From Planctomycetota bacterium (lineage in GTDB: Bacteria; Planctomycetota; UBA1135; GCA-002686595): a stretch of 64,000 nucleotides of DNA. The stretch is from assembly GCA_014237855.1 (NCBI GenBank), contig JABACD010000008.1, positions 84,495 to 148,494 of the forward strand, given 5' to 3'. Of this stretch, positions 56,483 through 64,000 are shown piece by piece. The notes below the pieces were generated by a model that was not told where the DNA came from, did no database searches, and saw nothing but the letters and a program-made list of their open reading frames with translations. Position 1 is the stretch's first letter. The number at the start of each line of letters is the position of its first letter. Made by a program: the position numbers and the translations under genes.

Positions 56483-57694
56483 ATGCTGGATCTAGATTTC
56501 GTTCGTGCACAGTTCCCCGCCCTCGATACTCCCTGGGCGCTCATGGATAACGCCGGTGGCAGTGCTCCCTGCCGCCAGGTGATTGACCGTGTTCGCGCCC
56601 ACCTGGAACGAGTTCCATTTCAGCTCGGGGCGAGCTACCCCCTCTCGATGGAGGCCTCGGAAGCGGTACAGGCTGGACGTATTGCGGCCGCGACCCTCGT
56701 TGGCGCGGCCCCAGATGAGATCGTGCTGGGAGCTTCAGCGACGGTGCTCATCCAGCAACTAGCAGGCGTCCTCCGCCGCTCGTGGAAGGAGGGAGACGAG
56801 GTCATCGTCACCAACCTTGACCACGAGGCCAACGTCGGGCCATGGCGCAAGCTCGAGGAAACCGGCATCACTGTTCGCGAGTGGTGCATTCGCGAGGGTG
56901 ACCTGAGCTTGCATCTCGAAGATCTCGAACCACTGCTGAACGAGCGAACACGTCTGGTTGCCTACACCCATTGCTCGAACGTGGTGGGATCGATTGTTGA
57001 TGCCGCGGCGATCGCGGCGAGAGTTCACAGCGCGGGTGCGCTCACCTGTGTCGACGGCGTGGCCCTTGCCCCTCACCGGCGAGTCGACGTGAAGTCGTTG
57101 GGAGTCGATTTCTATCTGGCGAGCCTCTACAAGATCTATGGCCCTCACCTGGGTTTGATGTACGGTCGCCGAGATCTCCTGCTCGAGTCCAGGAGCCCAA
57201 ACCACTTCTTCGTATCCGAGGACTCCTTGCCGTGGAAGTACGAGCCGGGAAACGTCTGCTACGAACTGGCGGCCTCACTGGTCGGGATAATCGACTATGC
57301 CAAGGACGTGCAATCGCACCATTGCGGCTCTTCAACTCCAGACCTCGATGGCTTCTTCGCCCGTATCGGCGAGCACGAGGAAGGACTCGTCACGCCACTC
57401 CTGTCATTCTTGGACCAACACCCCCTCACACGAGTCCTCGGCGAGAAATCACCAGATCGCTGCAGACGAGTCCCGACAGTCTCATTCCTCGTAGAAGGCC
57501 GCAACTCGAGTGAGGTCCCTCCGCTCCTGGACCAGAAGCAGCTCGCTGTTCGCTTCGGCCACTTCTACGCCTACCGACTCATTCGCACCCTGATCCTCCT
57601 CGACAGTGGAGGTGTCATACGCGTGAGCCTCGCACACTACAACTCACCTGAAGAGGTTCGGAGGCTGATCGAAGCCCTCGACGAGATCCTCTAG
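56483..57694 (+). CDS. Class V aminotransferase / cysteine-desulfurase-like PLP enzyme (VC1184 family)
   Basis: 403 residues from ATG 56483. FPALDTPWALMDNAGGSAP and LGASYPLSM match the VC1184-type subgroup of SufS-like enzymes. The PLP lysine is Lys217 in SLYKIYGPH, with Asp in CVDGVALAPH and His in LDHEANVGPW. The Cys-bearing loop of true cysteine desulfurases is not evident, so a C-S lyase or other role is as likely. It converges on the egtD gene, 31 bases apart, which raises the possibility that it serves the EgtE-type C-S lyase step of ergothioneine synthesis. This link is inference. Confidence 0.85.
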   Translation: MLDLDFVRAQFPALDTPWALMDNAGGSAPCRQVIDRVRAHLERVPFQLGASYPLSMEASEAVQAGRIAAATLVGAAPDEIVLGASATVLIQQLAGVLRRSWKEGDEVIVTNLDHEANVGPWRKLEETGITVREWCIREGDLSLHLEDLEPLLNERTRLVAYTHCSNVVGSIVDAAAIAARVHSAGALTCVDGVALAPHRRVDVKSLGVDFYLASLYKIYGPHLGLMYGRRDLLLESRSPNHFFVSEDSLPWKYEPGNVCYELAASLVGIIDYAKDVQSHHCGSSTPDLDGFFARIGEHEEGLVTPLLSFLDQHPLTRVLGEKSPDRCRRVPTVSFLVEGRNSSEVPPLLDQKQLAVRFGHFYAYRLIRTLILLDSGGVIRVSLAHYNSPEEVRRLIEALDEIL

Positions 57695-57725
57695 CGGTCC
57701 GAGCGACGCCCTCGAGTTCAATGAC

Positions 57726-58745
57726 TCAAGAGCCGGGCTCCGGCTGGGGTTCGAGCAAGACCTCGCGAAAGTAGTGCCTGTCGTCCTCCCAGCACTCCTG
57801 TACGAGGAACCCAGCATCTCTCGCCAGCGCCTCGATCTCGGTGGCTGAGTACTTGTAGGAATCCTCCATGTGGATGGACTCTCCTGCCGTGAAGTGGATG
57901 TCCAATCCAAGCTCTGGGATCATGACCTGACATGGCCGTTCACAGATGAGGGACATCTCCACGGCCCCCTGTTCCTCATCGTACCGCGCCTGGTAGCGGA
58001 AACACTCCAGATCGAAATTACCCCCCAACTCACGGTTGATTCGAACCAGCAGGTTCTTGATGAACCTGCCCGTGGTGCCTGCCGCATCGTCGTAAGCTGC
58101 GTTGAGTACAGCGGCATCCTTCCGCAAATCGATGCCCAGGAGGATTCGATCGGCCGGAAGCAATGACTGACGTAGGGCACCTAGAAAAGTCACGGCATCG
58201 CGTCTCTCGAAGTTACCAATACTCGACCCTAGCCAGGCCACGAGACGTGGACTCTCTGAGGACCCTGCCTCCTGAGCGAGGAGTTCGAGCCCCGTGATGT
58301 ACTCGGCTGCAATAGCTCGAACTATCAGCCCTGGAAATTGCTCCAGCAACCCAGCGGCGCTCTCCTCGAGCGCAGCACGCGAGATATCAATTGGCTCGAA
58401 CACCAGGGAGCCGTGTCTCTCTATCAGAGCCTCGATCAAGAACCGTGTCTTCTCGGCGCTGCCGCTACCGAGCTCGATCAAGTGTGGTGGAGCATCAATC
58501 GTCGAAACGATTTTCGGAGCGACCCTCTCCAGAATTGAGGCTTCCACACGGGTTGGGTAGTACTCAGGTTGAGTGCAGATCTCCTCGAAGAGCTTGGAGC
58601 CTCTGTCGTCATACAAGAAGCGGCAGCTCATTCGCTTGGACCTTGCAAGCAGGCCCGAACGGACGTCGTCCCGAAATGCACGATTCGTGTCCATTTCGGG
58701 CCCCTGAATGAGAGTGAACCTTCCTTCGCTACTTCCACTCATCAT
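57726..58745 (-). CDS. egtD: L-histidine N-alpha-methyltransferase
   Basis: 339 residues. It makes hercynine (trimethyl-histidine), the first step to ergothioneine, using SAM. Seen: QPEYYPTRVE with the substrate-binding Tyr, the SAM motif LIELGSGSAEKTRFL, LGSSIGNF with the conserved Asn, DLRKDAAVLNAAYDD, and SIHMEDSYKYS holding the Glu and Ser that bind histidine in the M. smegmatis enzyme. Substrate residues are retained, so histidine is the likely substrate. No EgtB (sulfoxide synthase) gene is in the window. Starts at 58742 or 58694 are also possible. Confidence 0.93.
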   Translation of the reverse strand: MMSGSSEGRFTLIQGPEMDTNRAFRDDVRSGLLARSKRMSCRFLYDDRGSKLFEEICTQPEYYPTRVEASILERVAPKIVSTIDAPPHLIELGSGSAEKTRFLIEALIERHGSLVFEPIDISRAALEESAAGLLEQFPGLIVRAIAAEYITGLELLAQEAGSSESPRLVAWLGSSIGNFERRDAVTFLGALRQSLLPADRILLGIDLRKDAAVLNAAYDDAAGTTGRFIKNLLVRINRELGGNFDLECFRYQARYDEEQGAVEMSLICERPCQVMIPELGLDIHFTAGESIHMEDSYKYSATEIEALARDAGFLVQECWEDDRHYFREVLLEPQPEPGS

Positions 58746-58960
58746 TGATTCGGAGCATGGCCGGTGGAGAATATGGAGTCACCAGACATCCCCCATGCTC
58801 ATCCCCGATGGTCACGCTGACCAGTTACCAACGACGCGGGGGGGGCTACACGCCTGGTCAACCCAAGCAATCCCTGGAATCGCGATCATGATGTAGTCTG
58901 GTGTGGAGAATTTCCACCCTGAAACTCACCGGCAATACACCAGTCTCGAAATCAGTCGAC

Positions 58961-60664
58961 ATGACAGCTCTCTCGCCCGCTCTCCTGTTCGCCTCAGCTC
59001 TCTGCTTCTCATCAGCGGCTCACGCGTCAGTTGAATCACGGAGCTTCCCGCTACTCCCGACCACGGAGGCTGGATCGCTTGGCGCAATCGAACTGATACC
59101 GATCCTTGCAGAGATCGACGAACTTCGAGATGCAGCCCCCACCTTGATCATGACCGGGGCTCCCCTGCCGGGCGGCCCGGTAGACCTCGAATTGCGGAGG
59201 CTCAGCATCGACGAGACGAGCCGTATCTATGTCAATGGTGAGCAGCAGCCTGGCTCCGCAGATAATGGAGACCTGAGCATCTGGCAAGGCAAGGTCCGGG
59301 GACGCACCAACTCCGACGTGCTACTGGGGTTCTCGAGACACGGCTGCCATGGCTGGATCCATGACGGTCTGGTGCGCTTCAACCTCCTGTCCTCTAGTGA
59401 TGCGAATGGTGATTGGACAGCCTTTAGCTCGCGACTTGTCGCCGAGGAGCTCATTCAGGCCATCGGCCCCAACACTGCACCTACCTGCTCCACGGACACC
59501 TCGAGTGCGCCAGCCCCGTTGCAAGACCTGAGCAGCACGAGTCGATCGATCTCGGCGGGCACGCCCCTCACCCCCCTCGAGTGTCCGATTGCCATCGAGA
59601 CTGACTACCAGCTCTTCCAGGTATTCGGGAGCCTGCCGGCCATGCAGAACTATGTGACCATGCTGATCACCGCCATGTCCGAGCGGATGCGCGATCAAGC
59701 CAGCGTGGTACTGACCTATCCCTACATCGGCTACTACACGGACGCGAACGACCCCTGGACCAGCCAGGACGGGAACGTCGACTGCGGCGTGGTACTCAAT
59801 GAGTTCCAGGCTGCCTGGCAGTCCAATCTGCCCAATGGTGCCGTCCTGGGACACTTCCTGTCCGGAGCCTTCCTGGGCTGCGGCGTTGCCTGGGTAGGCA
59901 CAGTCTGCAATCCGCTCTGGGGATTCTCGCTCTCCTGCTGCATCAACGGCGGCGTCACGTACCCAGTAGCTCAGGGATCCAGCACCTGGGACTTCTACGT
60001 GATGGCCCACGAGCTGGGCCACAACCTGGGCAGCCTGCACACTCATGACTACTGCCCCCCTCTAGACGAGTGCGCCAGCAATTGCAACGGAACCACGCAA
60101 TGCACCAATCAGGGAACAAACCTCTCTTACTGCCACGGTTGTAGTGGTGGCATGAACAACATCAGTACCTACTACCACCCAACCGTGGTAGGCGTCATGC
60201 GTGCTCATGTCGAGAGTTCCTGCGTCCAGCCCTACTGCTCGGAAGTCGAGCAGTACTGCTGGGCATCGGAGAACTCCTACTCGACTGCTGGAGCACAGAT
60301 CGACTGGTCCGGCTCCACCAGTATCGGCCAGAATGACTTCTCGCTGACCGTGCTGGGCGCGATCCCTGGAAGCCTTGGGCTCTTCTTCTACGGTGCTGGA
60401 CAGACGGCTCTCCTTTTTGGAGATGGAGTGCGCTGCGTTGACGCGGCTGGAGCCTCCATCCTCCGGTTGAATCCGCCGGCGGCCGCTCTGCCCCTCGGGT
60501 TCGCTCACCGCGCTCTGGACTTCACTCAGCAGCCTGCCGTGAGTGGCCCTGGACAGATCCACCCTGCGAGTACCTGGAACTTCCAGTACTGGTATCGAGA
60601 TACGCCAGCTGGCCTGTCCGGCTTCAATCTCTCCGATGCCCTCCAGGTCACCTTCTGCCCCTAG
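58961..60664 (+). CDS. Secreted metzincin (reprolysin-like) zinc metalloprotease with planctomycete C-terminal domain
   Basis: 567 residues from ATG 58961, which opens with a signal peptide ending AAHA. A pro-domain-like region covers about 20-180. The catalytic domain has HELGHNLGSLHTHDYCPP (HExxHxxGxxH) near residue 350 and a Cys-rich segment after it (CASNCNGTTQCTNQG, SYCHGCSGGMNN), with Met in the Met-turn position. This matches M12-type proteases. The last 130 residues resemble the shared C-terminal domain (FGDGVRC, FQYWYRDTPAGLSGFNLS) but lack the CPCG start seen in the other two. Likely a secreted protease. Confidence 0.88.
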   Translation: MTALSPALLFASALCFSSAAHASVESRSFPLLPTTEAGSLGAIELIPILAEIDELRDAAPTLIMTGAPLPGGPVDLELRRLSIDETSRIYVNGEQQPGSADNGDLSIWQGKVRGRTNSDVLLGFSRHGCHGWIHDGLVRFNLLSSSDANGDWTAFSSRLVAEELIQAIGPNTAPTCSTDTSSAPAPLQDLSSTSRSISAGTPLTPLECPIAIETDYQLFQVFGSLPAMQNYVTMLITAMSERMRDQASVVLTYPYIGYYTDANDPWTSQDGNVDCGVVLNEFQAAWQSNLPNGAVLGHFLSGAFLGCGVAWVGTVCNPLWGFSLSCCINGGVTYPVAQGSSTWDFYVMAHELGHNLGSLHTHDYCPPLDECASNCNGTTQCTNQGTNLSYCHGCSGGMNNISTYYHPTVVGVMRAHVESSCVQPYCSEVEQYCWASENSYSTAGAQIDWSGSTSIGQNDFSLTVLGAIPGSLGLFFYGAGQTALLFGDGVRCVDAAGASILRLNPPAAALPLGFAHRALDFTQQPAVSGPGQIHPASTWNFQYWYRDTPAGLSGFNLSDALQVTFCP

Positions 60665-60689
60665 AACGAGCAGGCTTGAGAAGCACCAG

Positions 60690-61886
60690 CTACTGCGGGA
60701 CTCGCAGGATCAGGGGTAGGACGTGCCCTCGCACTTGAGGCGAGGTTCCAGGGCGAGGGTCGAGGGGGTCGTTCTCCAGGATCCAGTCCCGGTACTCGAC
60801 CTCTATTTTTTCCGGTGCTGAGTCCCGCTCCACGATCAGTGCGCCATTCGCGTCTGTCGCGCCAGCGAAGTGGCTGTCCACTCGCACGGTAGCCCTGGGC
60901 AATGGACGCATCGTTGGTTCGCGCCCCAGTACCACGATTCGTGCAGCCCATCCCCGGTGCAAGCCCACCCGAGCAACGCGCCTCCCTTCTCGCAACTCAA
61001 AGCTGTTCTCGTCTCCAAAGCTCGGCCGATACCCCTGCGCCCAGACTGACCAGTCATAGCTCGAGACCTGCGGGAAGGAGTCCTGGTCGATCGGTCCAGC
61101 GTGCATGAATACACCACTGCGATCCGAGACCGTCTGCTCCAGATGAGCTGCGGAGAACTCCTCTATCGGATCGCCAGTCAGCGCATCGAACACTTCGAAG
61201 CTCAAGGGAAGGACCTCGTCACGATCGAGCCGCACGAAATCGAGCCCGGCCGCGGGCGCCTCGACGGTCATTGTTCTGGGCTCCCAGTGCCAGGCTCCGA
61301 GATTGAAGAGACTGAGTTCATACATGCCCTCAGGTACATCCTTGAAGAGAAAGGAGAGAGCCTTGCCTCCCTCAAAGCTCTCCACGTCTTCGATCACCAG
61401 GTTGGCCCTTAGCTCCAGCCTGGGCTCCTCGAGACGGACTAGCTCGACGATCAGGGTGTCTGGCTCGGGAATTTCCGGGGGGAGCCAGTAACCCTTCTCA
61501 CTGATCAACTGGCCAGAGATGTCCCCTGCAATTTCGAGGTCAGGCTCCAGGGGATAGCTCCAATCCCCCTCCGGATCCAGCAGCTCCACCTTCGAGACAG
61601 CGAGTCTCTGCGGCGGGAGAGGCTCCCCCTCGGCGGGCCTCCGTGGCGCGCCCTGCGACGCTTGCTTGCCGGCGATGGCCCCGGGAAGCTCCGTCGAGCT
61701 CTTGGTCCCTCGCGCCTCCCCCGTATGGTCCTGGGAGAGAGAGCCTGCTCGTGGATCGCCGGGCCTGCCCTGCCCTCCGAACACGAAGAAGAGCAGCAGC
61801 AAGAGACAGAGCCCGATGAGGGAGGCGGCTAGAAGGCTTCGCAAGGGAGTAAGCTGGCAGGTCGCATGACCTACCCCGTCTGACAA
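60690..61886 (-). CDS. Membrane-anchored protein with carboxypeptidase-regulatory-like domains
   Basis: 398 residues. One hydrophobic helix near residues 18-40 (AASLIGLCLLLLLFFVF) anchors it; a low-complexity Gly/Ser/Pro linker follows to about 90. The outer part has several beta-rich units like carboxypeptidase-regulatory or Ig folds, for example LSFLFKDVPEGMYELSLFN and ATDANGALIVE. No catalytic motif is seen. A surface-display or binding role is inferred. It converges on the secreted metzincin gene. Confidence 0.7.
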   Translation of the reverse strand: MSDGVGHATCQLTPLRSLLAASLIGLCLLLLLFFVFGGQGRPGDPRAGSLSQDHTGEARGTKSSTELPGAIAGKQASQGAPRRPAEGEPLPPQRLAVSKVELLDPEGDWSYPLEPDLEIAGDISGQLISEKGYWLPPEIPEPDTLIVELVRLEEPRLELRANLVIEDVESFEGGKALSFLFKDVPEGMYELSLFNLGAWHWEPRTMTVEAPAAGLDFVRLDRDEVLPLSFEVFDALTGDPIEEFSAAHLEQTVSDRSGVFMHAGPIDQDSFPQVSSYDWSVWAQGYRPSFGDENSFELREGRRVARVGLHRGWAARIVVLGREPTMRPLPRATVRVDSHFAGATDANGALIVERDSAPEKIEVEYRDWILENDPLDPRPGTSPQVRGHVLPLILRVPQ

Positions 61887-61924
61887 CCCCTGGATACGAG
61901 TGAAGTGCCGCGGAATCCGAAGCC

Positions 61925-64000
61925 CTACAGCATGTTCTGCAACATGGAGATCAGCCCAGCCCGGGTCTCCAGCTTCCCAGTTGCCCCATTGCTCAGGACT
62001 GTCGTCGGCGTGAGGGTGCCGCCCGCCTGAAGAGTGGCCTTGTTCAGGTACTGGTTCTGCCCCGTGATCAGGTAGCCGAAGACGTAGATGTTCCAGGTCT
62101 GCCAGCCGTCATCCCCCTCGTTCCCACCTGGTGGCACATAGCCACAGAAGGCTGGCTGCTCCACATCGTATGGCCCCAGGGCAGTGTAGAAGTGCGGCGA
62201 GTTGTCCGCATAGGACCAGACCTGGTCCGAGATCATCGCCGCGGTCGATGACTTCAAGATGTTGTTGATGCGGGTGACCTGGGCAGAGTTCGCCCCGTCG
62301 TAGACGCTCTTCCTGACTCCCCAGAGGCCGTTCTGCAAGATGCACTCGCTGATCGACTGAACCAGCCGGTACTGGCCTCCAAAGTGGGCCGTATTCGGCT
62401 TGACCATGATGGTCCCTGAACAGCTGGAGCGGCCGTCTTCTAGCAAGTCGACGATATCGTCGAACCAGTACCGCGCCTGATCCCTCCAGGCAGGATCGGC
62501 TAGTGAGTAGTAGGAGGCAGCCGTATCGAACATCCAACCCTCGGCTCGATTGAGGTTGAAGCCCTCATTCATGTGCTCGTCGACGAAGATCCGGTCCCAC
62601 AGCATCCCAGTCGAAACGCACTGACCGGTTACATCTTGAGGTCGGATCGAGTAGGTGGCGCGACTGAGCTCTGCCTGTAGCTGAAGATCGTCCTTTGCGA
62701 TGGCGTCATTACCAAGCCATGCCAGCACCTTCGGTGCCCGTGTGTAGCGGATCAGGTGCTCCGCATCGACATAAGCGAAGTCCGCAAGGTTTGCCTCGTA
62801 GTCCGGCTGGCGCCCCTGATTGACCACGGCATCCACCTGAAAGGTTGGCGCGGTCAGGAAGCCATGTGGATCTCCCAGAGGCAGCCAGGGAATGATGAAC
62901 ATCCAGTTTGGCAGGACCGGTCCATCGGGCCCCGCATAGCTCCAGCTCTCCAGGTTGTAAGGCTCTCCATGCAGGTCGTAGAGCGCGGTCGGGTGTCGCT
63001 CCGTGTACATGCGATGCGTGATCTGAAACAGTCGATAGCCCTCGTTCGATGCTCCCCAGGCGGTTCGGACACCATCCCAGAAGTAGATCTCCGCCCCTCC
63101 CTGAAACCCTCCGCTGTGCGGGCCCCAGGGGTGCGCCCATCCCTGCGCGGAATAAGTGATAGGCCAGGGACCCGTGGAGCCGTTTGTCAGGGCACTGTTC
63201 ATCCCTGCAAAGTCGCTCAATAGCTGGCTGCGAGAGTCGGCCGGACTCTCCAGCGGTTCCAGGACTGGAAGAGGCAGGTTCTGGGACCAGTAGCGGGCCG
63301 AGACCGGATTCCACCAGGAGAGCAAGCGGAAGTCAGAGGCGTTCATGCCATCCCTGCAAATCCCCAGGTTCTCTTCCTCGAGGACCGTCTGAGCACGCTG
63401 TCTCCAGCCCGTCTTGCAGAGCACCAGACGCCGATGAAACTGGTTCTGGATCTGCATCACGTGCAGCTGACCACCGCCAATCTGGGTCACGATCGGATAG
63501 ACATCCGTCAGCCCCTCGCTGTACTTGGTTCCAAAGGTCGGCGTCTCGAAGGCCTGAAAGAGAGTCCACCCATCGGGAACCACTAGCTCGAGCTCATTGA
63601 AGTAGACCTTGCCCATCGGGTCGTCGTCCACTGTTCCCGAGTCCTTGCCCTCATGCCCGTTGTGTACACGCAAATCGATGGAAATGAATCCTGCGTCCTT
63701 CCATGTCGTCACATAACTGTGAACGCCCATGAGATGCGGCAGGGTTCCAGTCGCACCCTGGACCGGCGTTACGGGTTCAAGGTTCTCATAGGTACGAAAC
63801 TGCTGCACGTACCCACCTGCTCGCTTGATCTTCAGGTCGAGCGGATCATTGACTCGAATATCATTGAGGAGGTCAGCTTCATAGGAGTGACCGAAGACAT
63901 CGGTCGTCCGCAGCACGATTGAGTCTTCCTCATTGAGCATTGTCTCAATCTCTGGGTCCACCGTATGTGTCACGGCGGTACTCGAACGCCACAGAACCCC
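61925..64000 (-). CDS. Large protein of unknown function (5' end beyond window)
   Basis: The frame stays open from the right edge to a stop at 61925, at least 691 codons; a GTG at 63973 is in frame but nine upstream codons remain open, so the true start is outside. The sequence is rich in Trp, Tyr and Gly and has no recognised domain or catalytic motif. Segments such as GWAHPWGPHSGGFQGGAEIYFWDG and GEPYNLESWSYAGPDGP suggest a large beta-rich fold followed by an alpha/alpha-toroid-like part (YWFDDIVDLLEDGRSS, NLNRAEGWMFDTAASYYSL). It is probably exported; the signal cannot be checked here. Confidence 0.65.
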   Translation of the reverse strand, partial: GVLWRSSTAVTHTVDPEIETMLNEEDSIVLRTTDVFGHSYEADLLNDIRVNDPLDLKIKRAGGYVQQFRTYENLEPVTPVQGATGTLPHLMGVHSYVTTWKDAGFISIDLRVHNGHEGKDSGTVDDDPMGKVYFNELELVVPDGWTLFQAFETPTFGTKYSEGLTDVYPIVTQIGGGQLHVMQIQNQFHRRLVLCKTGWRQRAQTVLEEENLGICRDGMNASDFRLLSWWNPVSARYWSQNLPLPVLEPLESPADSRSQLLSDFAGMNSALTNGSTGPWPITYSAQGWAHPWGPHSGGFQGGAEIYFWDGVRTAWGASNEGYRLFQITHRMYTERHPTALYDLHGEPYNLESWSYAGPDGPVLPNWMFIIPWLPLGDPHGFLTAPTFQVDAVVNQGRQPDYEANLADFAYVDAEHLIRYTRAPKVLAWLGNDAIAKDDLQLQAELSRATYSIRPQDVTGQCVSTGMLWDRIFVDEHMNEGFNLNRAEGWMFDTAASYYSLADPAWRDQARYWFDDIVDLLEDGRSSCSGTIMVKPNTAHFGGQYRLVQSISECILQNGLWGVRKSVYDGANSAQVTRINNILKSSTAAMISDQVWSYADNSPHFYTALGPYDVEQPAFCGYVPPGGNEGDDGWQTWNIYVFGYLITGQNQYLNKATLQAGGTLTPTTVLSNGATGKLETRAGLISMLQNML

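Overview
This 64 kb window looks like chromosome of a Planctomycetota bacterium. GC content is high, coding density is dense, and most genes lack a clear Shine-Dalgarno sequence. Lineage hallmarks visible in the sequence are a DUF1501 protein next to a PSCyt1/DUF1549/DUF1553 cytochrome protein, Tat-exported Gfo/Idh/MocA oxidoreductases, HEAT-repeat proteins ending in an 'RWxxW' motif, a DUF6807 (PmoA-like) protein, and secreted proteins sharing a C-terminal domain that ends in 'WYRDP...FN.S'. No phage, insertion sequence, CRISPR array, rRNA or tRNA was seen. The genus cannot be fixed from the window alone.

Layout. 1-6.3 kb: an RlmD-like rRNA methyltransferase cut by the left edge, a HEAT/von Willebrand A protein, a zinc-ribbon/membrane/HEAT protein, TrmL, a 2Fe-2S ferredoxin and a BtuF-like protein. 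6.4-14.1 kb: lipA, E1-alpha, E1-beta, E2, a second E1-alpha, E3 and lipB, that is a 2-oxoacid dehydrogenase complex together with its own lipoylation enzymes. 14.3-24.1 kb: a MOSC protein, a cupin lipoprotein, a Tat-exported oxidoreductase and sugar-utilisation-type exported proteins, two large secreted proteins and one unrecognised protein. 24.2-28.7 kb: an MFS permease broken by one in-frame TAA, a BNR-repeat lipoprotein, an unknown exported protein and an alpha/beta hydrolase. 28.8-35.5 kb: a seven-gene lipid-modification operon in which the first six genes are joined by five 4-base ATGA overlaps.

35.9-46.0 kb: small exported proteins, a YgjP-like metalloprotein, an esterase-SGNH fusion, a second Tat oxidoreductase, an alpha-toroid (squalene-cyclase-like) secreted protein, a matrixin-like protease and two coupled di-haem oxidoreductases. 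46.2-48.7 kb: DUF423, BolA, a CGFS glutaredoxin and a second fatty-acid desaturase with an unusual 11-residue-repeat tail. 49.3-56.2 kb: a DoxX-like membrane protein, a purple-acid-phosphatase-like protein and the DUF1501/DUF1549 pair. 56.5-64 kb: a VC1184-type PLP enzyme converging on EgtD (histidine betaine synthesis), a secreted metzincin, and two large envelope proteins, the last cut by the right edge.

The strongest candidates for something new are the lipid operon (two CFAS-family methyltransferases, one lacking the catalytic cysteine, plus a desaturase, a flavoprotein, DUF1365, DUF1295 and DUF2878), the duplicated and diverged E1-alpha inside the lipoate/2-oxoacid dehydrogenase cluster, and the desaturase whose tail resembles the lipid-binding 11-mers of synuclein, perilipin and LEA proteins.
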